Shown: positions 26,843 to 37,709 of the stretch, piece by piece
Layout: each line of letters opens with the position of its first letter
Numbering within the stretch: the stretch's first letter is position 1
Source of the DNA: Trueperaceae bacterium
Lineage (GTDB): Bacteria > Deinococcota > Deinococci > Deinococcales > Trueperaceae
Assembly: GCA_011389865.1 (NCBI GenBank)
Contig: JAABTL010000009.1
Coordinates: forward strand, 1-64,000
Direction of reading: 5' to 3'
Length of the DNA: 64,000 nt
Made by a program: the position numbers and the translations under genes
Notes under the pieces: generated by a model
Seen by the model: the letters and a program-made list of their open reading frames with translations, nothing else
Told to the model about the DNA's origin: nothing
The model's database searches: none

Positions 26843-27995
26843 CGGGCCCCCGGCGCGCCGCCAGGCGCTCGAACTCCGCCTCGTTGACGTCGCCGCGCCC
26901 CCCTGCGCGTTGGGTGATCATCAGCTGCAGCTCGTGCGGGCTGGTGGCGGCGTAGACGGCGTCCTCGAGGCGGATCGAGCCGCCGAGGTAGAGGTCGACC
27001 AGGTGCTGGTCGAAGGTCTGCATGCCGCGCAGGTTGTCCTGCATGAGCGCGTCCTTGATGAGCCCGGTCTTGGTCTCGTCCTTGATGTAGTCGCGGATCA
27101 GCGGCGTGTTGACGAGGACCTCGGTCGCCAGCGTGCGGCCGGGCCCGTCGGCCCGGGGCAGCAGCCGCTGCGACAGGATCCCGAGCAGCGACTCCGACAG
27201 CAGGATGCGGATCTGGTTGCGCTCGTGGGGCGGGAAGAAGTCGATGACGCGGTTGACGGTGCGGATGGCGTCGAGCGTGTGCAGCGTCGAGAGCACCAGG
27301 TGACCGGTCTGCGCGGCCGTCAGCGCCGCCTCCACGGTCGCCTTGTCGCGCATCTCGCCGACCATGATGACGTCCGGGTCCTGGCGCATGGCGTACTTGA
27401 GCGCGTCGACGAAGTCGGCGGTGTCGAGGCCGATCTCGCGCTGGATGACCAGCGACTGTTGGTTGCGGTGCAGGAACTCGATCGGGTCCTCGATCGTCAC
27501 CACGTTCTTCGGGAAGCGCCGGTTGATGAAGTCGACCATGGCGGCGAGCGTGGTGGACTTGCCCGACCCGGTCGGCCCGGTCACGAGCACCAGGCCGCGC
27601 GGCTGGCTGGCCAACTCGCTGACGACGGCCGGCGGCAGGCCGAGCGCCTCGAAGGAGGGGATCGCGTCGGCCACCACGCGCATGACCACGCCGATCGAGC
27701 CGCGCTGGCGCATGAGGTTGCAGCGGAAGCGCGCCACGGCCGGGATGGTGAAGGCGAAGTCGAGCTCGTGCCGGTGGGCGAACAGCGCCCGCTGCGAGTC
27801 CGTCATCATCGCCATGGCGATCTGCTCGGTCTGCTCGGGGGTGAGCGCCGGCACCCCCTCGTAGGCGATGAGGTCGCCGTCGAGGCGCAGGTGGGGCGGC
27901 GCCCCGGCCTGCAGGTGGATGTCGGACGCACCGCGCGCGACCATGCTCTTGAGCAGGTCGGCCATGCGCAGGCCACGGGCGGCGGTGTCGCTCAC
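26832..27995 (-). CDS. pilT: Type IV pilus retraction ATPase PilT
   Basis: This 387-residue AAA-type motor depolymerises type IV pili for twitching motility and DNA uptake. Walker A is GPTGSGKST (about 140-148), then the Asp box (IEDPIEF), Walker [10 protein letters not shown], the His box LSTLHT and the PilT-specific [21 protein letters not shown]. The C-terminal AIRNLIRE-type helix is not recognisable in the extended tail. The GTG start overlaps the stop of a 15-codon leaderless ORF (GTGA). No other pilus genes are nearby. Confidence 0.96.
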   Translation of the reverse strand: MSDTAARGLRMADLLKSMVARGASDIHLQAGAPPHLRLDGDLIAYEGVPALTPEQTEQIAMAMMTDSQRALFAHRHELDFAFTIPAVARFRCNLMRQRGSIGVVMRVVADAIPSFEALGLPPAVVSELASQPRGLVLVTGPTGSGKSTTLAAMVDFINRRFPKNVVTIEDPIEFLHRNQQSLVIQREIGLDTADFVDALKYAMRQDPDVIMVGEMRDKATVEAALTAAQTGHLVLSTLHTLDAIRTVNRVIDFFPPHERNQIRILLSESLLGILSQRLLPRADGPGRTLATEVLVNTPLIRDYIKDETKTGLIKDALMQDNLRGMQTFDQHLVDLYLGGSIRLEDAVYAATSPHELQLMITQRAGGRGDVNEAEFERLAARRGPVRG

Positions 27996-28039
27996 GGCGC
28001 CACCACGATCGGCAACGGCAGGCTGGGACGCTGGATCAT
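27992..28039 (-). CDS. Leaderless 15-residue mini-ORF before pilT
   Basis: The ATG at 28039 is five bases after TAGACT. It is followed by 15 sense codons ([15 protein letters not shown]) and a TGA that overlaps the pilT GTG. The ORF starts where the transcript should begin and ends exactly at the next start, the arrangement expected for translational coupling. The peptide is proline-rich and not a signal peptide. No homologue is recognised; it may be only a delivery device for ribosomes. Confidence 0.5.
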   Translation of the reverse strand: MIQRPSLPLPIVVAP

Positions 28040-28050
28040 GTCGCAGTCTA
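28037..28050 (-). promoter_or_regulatory. Promoter of the pilT transcript
   Basis: On the minus strand TAGACT (28045-28050), five bases, then the mini-ORF ATG. pilT itself lacks its own promoter at the usual distance. Confidence 0.55.
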
Positions 28051-28166
28051 GCCGCCCGCGCGCGCGTGGTCTGTGAAACCGTCCGCGGCCGCCGGATCGG
28101 TGCGGCCCGCTGGCCACGGTCGCCGGCGCCGGTCGGATGCGGCGCGTCTCGGCGCTCGGCTCGCGC

Positions 28167-28910
28167 TCAGCGACGCGGAGGCAACCCGAGCGCCGCCTGC
28201 TCGACCGCGTCGCGGATGGCGTTGCGCAGCGCGCTGGCCACGATCGACTGGCGGACGGTGCCGACGCGCAGCAGCCGCAGCGCCTGCTGTAGGCCGTCGA
28301 CCGAGACCTCCGCGTCCGTCCCGCGGCCGATGCCGCTGCCGATGCCCAGGATGCGGCCGGTGGCCACCTCGACGAAGCGGAGCTCGACGCCGACCTGCAC
28401 GGTCGTCACCGTCGCGCCCCCGAGGAAGCCGGGGACGACGGCGCTGGCGCGATCGATCGACAGCTCCGTCACCGCGCCCACCAAGATCAGCTCGGCGCCC
28501 ACCAGCCGGCCGACGTCGGCGACGGTCGAGGCGTCGAAGCGCCCGGTATCACCGAGGTCCTGCTCGGCGAGCACCGCCGCGAGCTCGCGGCGCTCGACCA
28601 GCTGGAAGCGACCGAGTTCGAAGAGTTCACGGGTGACAATGTCGCCGATACCGGTGCCCAGGTCGGTGAACAGCCGCGAGTCACGCTCGCGGGCCGGCAA
28701 CAGGCTGACGTCGACGCGCGTGGGCTCGGCCTCGATGTCGTAGACGGCCACCACGTAGCGCTGCTCGGGATCGATGGGCGGCAGTAGGAAGGGGCGGACG
28801 TCGGCGCCCTCTCCGCCGGTGGCGGGCGCGCAGGCAACGAGACCCACGAGCAACGCCAGCACGGCGAGGCGTGCAATGGGTAGACGGCGATGGATCGCGT
28901 GGGTCGGCAT
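28167..28910 (-). CDS. CsgG-like lipoprotein
   Basis: This 247-residue protein has a lipoprotein signal (MPTHAIHRRLPIARLAVLALLVGLVAC, lipidated Cys 27). A CsgG/LpoB-like fold follows: RYVVAVYDIEA, a helix with DIVTRELFELGRFQLVERRELAAVLAEQ, and GAELILVGAVTEL then the VQVGVELRFVEVATGRIL strand pair. Family members form secretion channels or regulate envelope enzymes. No curli genes are nearby, so the role is open. The ATG at 28910 follows a -10 box by seven bases. Confidence 0.85.
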   Translation of the reverse strand: MPTHAIHRRLPIARLAVLALLVGLVACAPATGGEGADVRPFLLPPIDPEQRYVVAVYDIEAEPTRVDVSLLPARERDSRLFTDLGTGIGDIVTRELFELGRFQLVERRELAAVLAEQDLGDTGRFDASTVADVGRLVGAELILVGAVTELSIDRASAVVPGFLGGATVTTVQVGVELRFVEVATGRILGIGSGIGRGTDAEVSVDGLQQALRLLRVGTVRQSIVASALRNAIRDAVEQAALGLPPRR

Positions 28911-28923
28911 GCTGCCCATGCTA
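28908..28923 (-). promoter_or_regulatory. Leaderless-type promoter of the CsgG-like gene
   Basis: On the minus strand TAGCAT (28918-28923), seven bases, then ATG. The terminator of the V-ATPase operon overlaps the region upstream of this box. Confidence 0.55.
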
Positions 28924-28924
28924 A

Positions 28925-28950
28925 CCGGCGCCCCGATGAGGGGGCGCCGG
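28925..28950. terminator. Hairpin at the end of the V-ATPase operon
   Basis: CCGGCGCCCC (28925-28934) pairs with GGGGCGCCGG (28941-28950), 27 bases past the atpD stop. A T tract is lacking. Confidence 0.6.
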
Positions 28951-28976
28951 CGCGGGATCGTTCGTGAGAGGCGCGG

Positions 28977-29642
28977 TCAGGCGGCGGTCCGGCTGCGCTC
29001 CTTCGCCTGGCGTTCGTCGTCGCGCGACTCGAGCTTCGACTTGATGCGCTTGAGGACGGTGACCTCCTCCAGCGCGCGCTGGTCGAGCACGCTGCGGATG
29101 TCCTTGATCTGGCGACCGATGTTGGGGATCACCAGCTGTTCCAGCGCGTTCACGCGGCGGCTGGTCTTCTTGATCTCCTCGCCGATGCGCCGCAATCTCG
29201 TCTCGGTCGCGGCGACGCGGACGATCGCCTCCGTCAGGGCACGGAACTGGGCGGCGGTGTCGAGCGTGCGCGCCCCCACGCCCATCGGCGAGAACGGCAG
29301 CTCGGCGTCGCCGAACTCCGGTGGCTGGACTTGGGGCACCTTGACGCCGAACAGGTTCTCGACCTTGATCTCGACGTCGAGCGCCCGGCCCTCGGCCAAG
29401 CCGAGCGAGCGCAACGACTCGGGACCGTCCCAGGCGTTCGCCAGGAAGAGCGACAGGTAGGCCTCCTGGCTCGCCTCGGTGAGCGCCCGCCGCGCCGCGA
29501 GCGAGGTCTTGACCAGCGCGAAGAACTCGCCGATCAGCGCGTCGCGCTTGCGCTTCAGGAGGTCGGCCCCCCGCACGGCCAGCTTGAGCTGATCGCGCCG
29601 CTGCAGCAGGTTCGAGCGGGTGGGGGCGATGTTCTCGGCCAC
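28977..29642 (-). CDS. atpD: V-type ATPase subunit D
   Basis: The 221-residue central-shaft subunit has long N- and C-terminal helices (NIAPTRSNLLQRRDQLKLAVRGADLLKRKRDALIGEF and the NALEQLVIPNIGRQIKDIRSVLDQRALEE return helix) that rotate inside the A3B3 hexamer. Last gene of the operon, 13 bases after atpB, with GGGGAGG before a GTG start. Confidence 0.95.
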   Translation of the reverse strand: MAENIAPTRSNLLQRRDQLKLAVRGADLLKRKRDALIGEFFALVKTSLAARRALTEASQEAYLSLFLANAWDGPESLRSLGLAEGRALDVEIKVENLFGVKVPQVQPPEFGDAELPFSPMGVGARTLDTAAQFRALTEAIVRVAATETRLRRIGEEIKKTSRRVNALEQLVIPNIGRQIKDIRSVLDQRALEEVTVLKRIKSKLESRDDERQAKERSRTAA

Positions 29643-29655
29643 GGGTCGCCTCCCC

Positions 29656-31077
<1,422 letters not shown>

Positions 31078-31092
31078 GGGGACTCCCCGGCC

Positions 31093-32832
<1,740 letters not shown>

Positions 32833-32893
32833 GAAGCCTCCAGGTAGCGTCTGGTGCGCGTTGCCCGGCGGTTGCCCGCCGAGCCCAGCGCCT

Positions 32894-33220
32894 TCAGTCG
32901 AGCTTGATGTCGAAGCCGATCGCGCTGCGGACCAGGTCCTTCATGTAGCGGGTCGCATCGGCTTCGTGGTCGAACGCCGCCGAGAGGCCGGGCATCGGGA
33001 GCAGCACCGGCAGATCGCGGCCGCGCATCACGCGTTCCATCGCCTTGACCGGATCACCCAGCAGGCCCTCGTCGACGACCACGAGCCCGTAGCCGTCCGA
33101 CGCGATCGCCTGCTCGAGGTCGCGGTGCGCGTCCTCTACGGTGGTCTCGAGCGTCTCGACGCCCGCCAGGCGGAAGCCGATGGCGGTCTCGGCGTCGGTC
33201 ACGACGAGCATCCTAGGCAT
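32894..33220 (-). CDS. atpF: V-type ATPase subunit F
   Basis: The 108-residue regulatory shaft subunit has the Rossmann-like order [20 protein letters not shown]...[12 protein letters not shown]...[10 protein letters not shown]. Its ATG lies eight bases inside the end of atpC, indicating coupling. A 61-base gap to atpA contains the ribosome site of atpA. Confidence 0.93.
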   Translation of the reverse strand: MPRMLVVTDAETAIGFRLAGVETLETTVEDAHRDLEQAIASDGYGLVVVDEGLLGDPVKAMERVMRGRDLPVLLPMPGLSAAFDHEADATRYMKDLVRSAIGFDIKLD

Positions 33221-34223
33221 CGCCCAACTCCTTCGCCAGCGCCGCACGCGGCACGCCGTAGTACTTCCCGCGCGCCAGCAGGCGCAGCTGCGCCGTCTCG
33301 CGCTCCTTGCGCCGCAGGTAGTCCGCGACCAGGCCGACGTCGAGCGGGTCGAGCGACAGGCGCCGCAAGATGAGGTCGAGCGCGCCCACCAGGCGGGACT
33401 CGGCCTCGGACGCGTCGGCCGCCCCCGAGACGGGCGACAGGACACCCTTCAGTTGCGGGAGCGGCTCCCCCTTGGGCAGGGAGGCGATGCGGGCGTAGAC
33501 GGCCGGCGTCAGGTCGCGCCCACCGGCCAGGAAGTAGTCGGCGGGGTCCGCGGGACGGTCGCGGAGCTTGAGCGCCGTGCGCAGGTTGGTGGCGTCGATC
33601 TCGGCGCGCGCCCAGCGGCGGAAGCCCGCCGGCGCCGGCAGGCGCTTGGCGTCGGCGATCCACTGGGCGTGGAAGGCGCGGTCGAGCGCGACCTCGAAGC
33701 GCAGCAGGTCGCCGTCGTCGCGGTAGGCGGCGGCCCCCTTGCGGAAGGCCTCGGAGAGTGGATGACGAGCGATCGCCAACACCTGGCCCGCCGCGGCGGC
33801 GTCTTCGGCGCCCGCCATCGCCCGCAACACGCTGGCGTTCAGCGAGCCGGCGGGCAGCACGGCGACCATCGTCTCGTCGGCGGTCCGGCCGGCGTGCAGC
33901 CCGCGGACGACCGCCTTGAGGTTGGCCAGGTCGTAGCGCCGCAGGAGCAGCGCGATCAGCTCGTGGGCGGCGCCGCGGGAGGCGTCCAGCAACGAGCCGG
34001 TGACGCGGACGAAGTTGCGGGCGAGCGCGGCGTCGACCGCGGCCAACGGTCCGTGCTCGGCGCGCGCCTCGTCCAACTCGCGGGCGTAGGGCGACTGCGC
34101 CAACGCGGCCGAGAGCTCCGCGAAGCCCCCGGCACCGACCTGCTCGCCGAAGAAGCCCTCCGGCAGCAGACGGGACCGGAGGCCGCGCACGCGCGCGTTG
34201 ACGTAACCGAAGTCCGCCGCCAT
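33213..34223 (-). CDS. atpC: V-type ATPase subunit C
   Basis: This 336-residue helical socket protein (AC39/Vma6 family) sits between the central shaft and the c-ring. Typical segments are DFGYVNARVRGLRSRLL, HELIALLLRRYDLANLKAVVRGLHAGR and ARAEIDATNLRTALKLRD, one for each of the three-fold repeated helical units. It starts two bases after atpE. Confidence 0.94.
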   Translation of the reverse strand: MAADFGYVNARVRGLRSRLLPEGFFGEQVGAGGFAELSAALAQSPYARELDEARAEHGPLAAVDAALARNFVRVTGSLLDASRGAAHELIALLLRRYDLANLKAVVRGLHAGRTADETMVAVLPAGSLNASVLRAMAGAEDAAAAGQVLAIARHPLSEAFRKGAAAYRDDGDLLRFEVALDRAFHAQWIADAKRLPAPAGFRRWARAEIDATNLRTALKLRDRPADPADYFLAGGRDLTPAVYARIASLPKGEPLPQLKGVLSPVSGAADASEAESRLVGALDLILRRLSLDPLDVGLVADYLRRKERETAQLRLLARGKYYGVPRAALAKELGDA

Positions 34224-34225
34224 CG

Positions 34226-34891
34226 TCAGACGTCCTCGGGGGGGGCGGCGGCGGGCGCCGTGTCGTCCGGCGCATGGCCGTCGGGCGCCGTGGCGCCCGA
34301 CGGCACGGTGTCCACCGCGAACAGGAGCCGCGAGACCTCGGCCGCCAGCTCGCCCTCGAGCGCGTCAAGGCGGGCGGTCAGGCTGTTCTCCACCGCGCTG
34401 TGGCGTTGCGAGCGAACCCTGACGCCGAGCGCCAGGCTCTCGTCGCCCTCGACGGGCGCGTCGACCTTGGCCGCCTTGGCGAGCGCGGCGACCGTCGCCA
34501 CGTCGGCGGGGGCCGCCTCGATCACGGCGACGTCATCGCGACCGATGTCGTCGAGCGCCTCGACCAGCAGCTGCTGGAGGATCCCCTTGTAGGCCTTCGC
34601 GTCCCCCGGCAGCCCGGCCAGGCGCTCGCGCGCGTGCTCGAACACCTGCTCGAGCGCGGCGTGCTGCGCCTGCAACTTGAGCGCCGCGGCCTCGAGCTGC
34701 GCCGCGCTGCGCGCCCGAACCAGGGCGGCATCGCGCTGCACCTCGGCGGCGCGCCGGCGCTTCGCCAGGAGCTGCTCGGCCTCGGTCTGCGCCGCCGCCA
34801 TGCTGGCCGAGGCACGCTCGCGCGCCTCGGCCAGGATGGATGCGATCTCGGCGCTCGCCTCACGCTCGAGCAGAGCCGAAAGGTCCGACAT
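34226..34891 (-). CDS. atpE: V-type ATPase subunit E
   Basis: This 221-residue peripheral-stalk subunit has a long N-terminal helix rich in Ala, Glu and Arg (1-110) and a C-terminal globular head (DDVAVIEAAPADVATVAALA...GVRVRSQRHSAVENSLTARLDAL). It pairs with the G/H subunit. A 30-residue Pro/Ala/Asp tail follows the head and is probably disordered. Confidence 0.93.
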   Translation of the reverse strand: MSDLSALLEREASAEIASILAEARERASASMAAAQTEAEQLLAKRRRAAEVQRDAALVRARSAAQLEAAALKLQAQHAALEQVFEHARERLAGLPGDAKAYKGILQQLLVEALDDIGRDDVAVIEAAPADVATVAALAKAAKVDAPVEGDESLALGVRVRSQRHSAVENSLTARLDALEGELAAEVSRLLFAVDTVPSGATAPDGHAPDDTAPAAAPPEDV

Positions 34892-34896
34892 GGGGT

Positions 34897-35199
34897 TCAG
34901 CCAACCTGGCCGTTGAGCAGGAACGCGATGACGAAGCCGAAGATGATGATCGTCTCGGGGATGACCAGGTAGATGAGGATCTGACCGAACGCCGCCGGGC
35001 GCTCGACCAGGGCGCCGACGCCGGCGGTGCCGATGGCGGCCATGGCCCAGGCCGTGGCCATCGCCGAGATACCGATGGCGAGGGCGGCCGCGAAGGCGAT
35101 CAAGCCGGCGGTGACGCCGCCTTCGTTCTGCGCGAAGGCCAGCGTGAAGGGGGCGGCGACGACGAGCAGAGCAAGGACGCGAGCGAGCTTGTGGTTCAT
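34897..35199 (-). CDS. atpK: V-type ATPase proteolipid subunit K
   Basis: The 100-residue c-ring subunit has two membrane helices after a signal-like N-terminal helix (1-23, MNHKLARVLALLVVAAPFTLAFA). Glu 82 in LVIPETIIIFGF is the proton carrier. The N-terminal segment resembles the cleaved leader of the Thermus proteolipid. Its start overlaps the atpI stop by four bases. Confidence 0.95.
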   Translation of the reverse strand: MNHKLARVLALLVVAAPFTLAFAQNEGGVTAGLIAFAAALAIGISAMATAWAMAAIGTAGVGALVERPAAFGQILIYLVIPETIIIFGFVIAFLLNGQVG

Positions 35200-37214
35200 G
35201 ACTTACCTCCCAGGAGCTTGAACGGCTGGTACGGGCGGCCGGAGGCCTCGTAGAAGCCGAACTTGGTGTAGAACTCCACGTACTGCAGACGCAGAGGCTG
35301 CAGCGTGTAGCCGATGATCTTGAGCACCAGCGCGAGCAGGTGCACGAACAGGCCGACCAGGATCCCGAGCACGGGACCGATGACCGGCAGGCTGTCGGCG
35401 AGCGCGAATCCCAACTGCGTCGCGAGTTTCGCGACGAGGGCGGCCGCGAGGCCGACGGCGAAGATACGCAGGTAGCTGAGGATGTTGCCGCCGTTCGACA
35501 CGATCTCGATCAGCATGAGCGGCATCCGCGCGAGCACCACGCACACCAGGAAGACGACGAAGCCGATGACCACCACGCCGTTGAGCACGGGGTTGAGGTT
35601 GTCCGTGAGGAAGGCGGCGGTGAAGATCACCAGCGACGCGACCCCGGTGAACATCCCGATGCCCTCGTACACGTGCTTCATATCGTTGTGCTTGATCCCG
35701 TAGACGACGCGGATCACCCAACCGGCGAGGATCTGGATCGTCCCGAAGGCGAGCGCGAGCAGGATGACCGGGGTGAAGTCCTCCACCCGGAACAGCGTGA
35801 TCTCGATCAGGCCGTACCCCGGCGGGTGGGCATCGCCGAACGTGGTGTAGAAGATCGGCCGACCCCTGGGCCAGTACTCCAGGAAGGTGCCGAAGAACTC
35901 GCCGTAGATGTAGCCCCACACGATGGTCCAGCCGGCGGCCCAGTAGATCATCGAGCTGATCGGCTTCAGGGCGTCGGCGGCGATGACCATGTTCAGGGGC
36001 CCGAGCGACAGGGACTTGCCCTGGGCGCCGCGGCGCCGCAGCAGGAAGCCGACGAGGGCGAAGATCAGGCCGAAGGCGATGTCGCCGACGATGACGCCGA
36101 AGAACAGCGGGAAGAACAGCGCCATCGTCCAGGTGGGGTCGAAGTTGCCGTACTTGGGCGGTGCGAACAGCGCCAGCAGCATCTGGAAGGGCCGCGCCCA
36201 GGCGGCGTTCTCGAGCCGAACGGGCACCCCCTCGTCGTGGTGCTCGTCGGCGGGCCGGTGCTGGACGATCAGGTCGTCGCCGAACTGCTTGCGCAGTGCC
36301 TCGACGGCGCGCGCGCGGTCCTCCTGGGGCACCCACCCCTTGAGCGCGAACGCGAAGCGGCCCTGCGCCAGGTCGTCGAGCTTGGCCAGGCGCTCCCTGT
36401 GGTTGGTCGCCGTCTGGCGGTACGCCTTGAGGCGCGGCCCGTGCTGGAGCGCGAGCTTGCGCAGCTCCTCGGCGATGCTCGTCAGCCGCTTCGGCAGGAC
36501 CTGCAGCCGCTCCTCCATCGTGTGCACGGCCTTCGCCATGCCCAACGCCCGGTAGCGCTCGGGTAGCTGCAGTTCGGCCAGTCCGAGCCGCGCGAGCGCG
36601 ACTCGCAGCGTGGACGCGTCGCTGCGCAGCACGGCCGCGATCATCAGCGTCTGCTTGGCGGCGCTGGTGCGTTCCTCGAAGGCGATGCGGCCCTCGAGCG
36701 CCTCGCTGAGCTCGGCCCGCACGTCGGCGGCGGCATTGGCCGCGACCAGCGTCGCGGCGCCGTACAGGTAGCGGCCGTCCTCGAGCTGCGCCAGCGTCGG
36801 CGCCAGGTCGCGGAAGGTGGGGAGGAAGGTCTGGACGGTCTCCAGCTCCTCCGCCACCTCGGCGCGCTCGGCCACGAGCTGTTCCACGAGGCCGGCGACG
36901 ACCTCGACCCGCTCGGCGACGGTCTCCGGGTCGCTGGGCAACTCGCCCCTGCCCGCCGTGGGCACCTCGTCGCCGACGGAGAGCGTCTCGAGCAGCGTCG
37001 AGCAGCGCCCGGCGACGCGATCCCACGTGAGCCGCGCGCGGGCGGTGTCCTCGGCCGGGCGGAAGCGCTCGAGCGCGCCCGCGCCCTCGCCCTCGAGGGC
37101 GTCGACGTCCACCGTGTCGATCTGCACCACGCCGAGTCCCTGCAAGGCGACCAGCACGTCGTGGGCGGCAGCCTTGCGGCCCACGAGCAGCAGCTGGTCC
37201 ATCGGCGTGATCAT
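35196..37214 (-). CDS. atpI: V-type ATPase subunit I (a-subunit)
   Basis: This 672-residue protein has an N-terminal cytoplasmic arm with coiled coils (1-330) that anchors the peripheral stalks, then seven or eight membrane helices. The proton half-channel Arg is expected in ARMPLMLIEIVSNGGNILSYLRIFAVGLAAALVAK, the conserved block near 540-575. MITPMDQLLLVGRK is typical of the family N-terminus. It overlaps atpG/H by four bases. Confidence 0.96.
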   Translation of the reverse strand: MITPMDQLLLVGRKAAAHDVLVALQGLGVVQIDTVDVDALEGEGAGALERFRPAEDTARARLTWDRVAGRCSTLLETLSVGDEVPTAGRGELPSDPETVAERVEVVAGLVEQLVAERAEVAEELETVQTFLPTFRDLAPTLAQLEDGRYLYGAATLVAANAAADVRAELSEALEGRIAFEERTSAAKQTLMIAAVLRSDASTLRVALARLGLAELQLPERYRALGMAKAVHTMEERLQVLPKRLTSIAEELRKLALQHGPRLKAYRQTATNHRERLAKLDDLAQGRFAFALKGWVPQEDRARAVEALRKQFGDDLIVQHRPADEHHDEGVPVRLENAAWARPFQMLLALFAPPKYGNFDPTWTMALFFPLFFGVIVGDIAFGLIFALVGFLLRRRGAQGKSLSLGPLNMVIAADALKPISSMIYWAAGWTIVWGYIYGEFFGTFLEYWPRGRPIFYTTFGDAHPPGYGLIEITLFRVEDFTPVILLALAFGTIQILAGWVIRVVYGIKHNDMKHVYEGIGMFTGVASLVIFTAAFLTDNLNPVLNGVVVIGFVVFLVCVVLARMPLMLIEIVSNGGNILSYLRIFAVGLAAALVAKLATQLGFALADSLPVIGPVLGILVGLFVHLLALVLKIIGYTLQPLRLQYVEFYTKFGFYEASGRPYQPFKLLGGKS

Positions 37215-37531
37215 GGCAGGACCCGCTCCACGACCCGCGCGACGGCGGCGTCGCGCCGGGCGGTGGCGCGGGCGCCGATCTCGTCCGCGGCGGCACGGGC
37301 GGCGGAAAGGATCTCGTCACGCACGGCGGCCGCGTCCTCGCGTGTGCGCTCGGCGCTCTCGCGGGCGAGCCGTTCGGCCTCGGCGCGCGCGCGTTCGATC
37401 GACTCACGTGCCTCGCCCCGAGCCTGAGCGACGATGCGCTCGGCCTCGGCGCGAGCCTCCTCGACCTTGGCGACCACGCTCTTCTCGTGGTGAATCAGAT
37501 CCTGGAGGATGGGGTCTCTGGAAGTTTCCAA
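37211..37531 (-). CDS. V-type ATPase peripheral-stalk subunit G/H
   Basis: This 106-residue, almost wholly helical protein has heptads rich in Glu, Arg and Ala (KVEEARAEAERIVAQARGEARESIERARAEAERLARESAERTREDAAAVRD). It forms the long stalk helix with subunit E. The start is TTG at 37531 (LETSRDPILQDLIHHEKS), chosen because AGGAGGT lies four bases upstream (37536-37542); the longer frame passes through the leader and promoter. It is the first gene of the operon. Confidence 0.9.
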   Translation of the reverse strand: METSRDPILQDLIHHEKSVVAKVEEARAEAERIVAQARGEARESIERARAEAERLARESAERTREDAAAVRDEILSAARAAADEIGARATARRDAAVARVVERVLP

Positions 37532-37610
37532 GTAGACCTCCTTTCGGCACACCTCCGAGCGGCTCGGCCGCGCGGGGTCAAGATCGGGGGACGGAAGAAC
37601 GGTTGGGCAC

Positions 37611-37651
37611 AAAAAAACGCGTTGTGGCGGGCATTCCTCTGCCCCACACGC
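37611..37651 (-). terminator. Terminator-like hairpin in the V-ATPase leader
   Basis: On the minus strand an arm at 37640-37651 pairs, with two bulges, with one at 37619-37633, and seven T residues (37611-37617) follow. This is the only intrinsic-terminator shape with a T tract found in the window. It could end dnaG transcripts or act as an attenuator, since the operon promoter starts just upstream of it. Confidence 0.6.
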
Positions 37652-37661
37652 TGCGTCGGCG

Positions 37662-37691
37662 AGCATAGCAGCGGCGCTCGCGCAGTGTCAA
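37662..37691 (-). promoter_or_regulatory. V-ATPase operon promoter
   Basis: On the minus strand TTGACA (37686-37691), 18 bases, then TATGCT (37662-37667) with TGC before it. The predicted leader is about 125 bases, long for this genome. Confidence 0.75.
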
Positions 37692-37709
37692 TCTTCGTTC
37701 CCGACCCGT

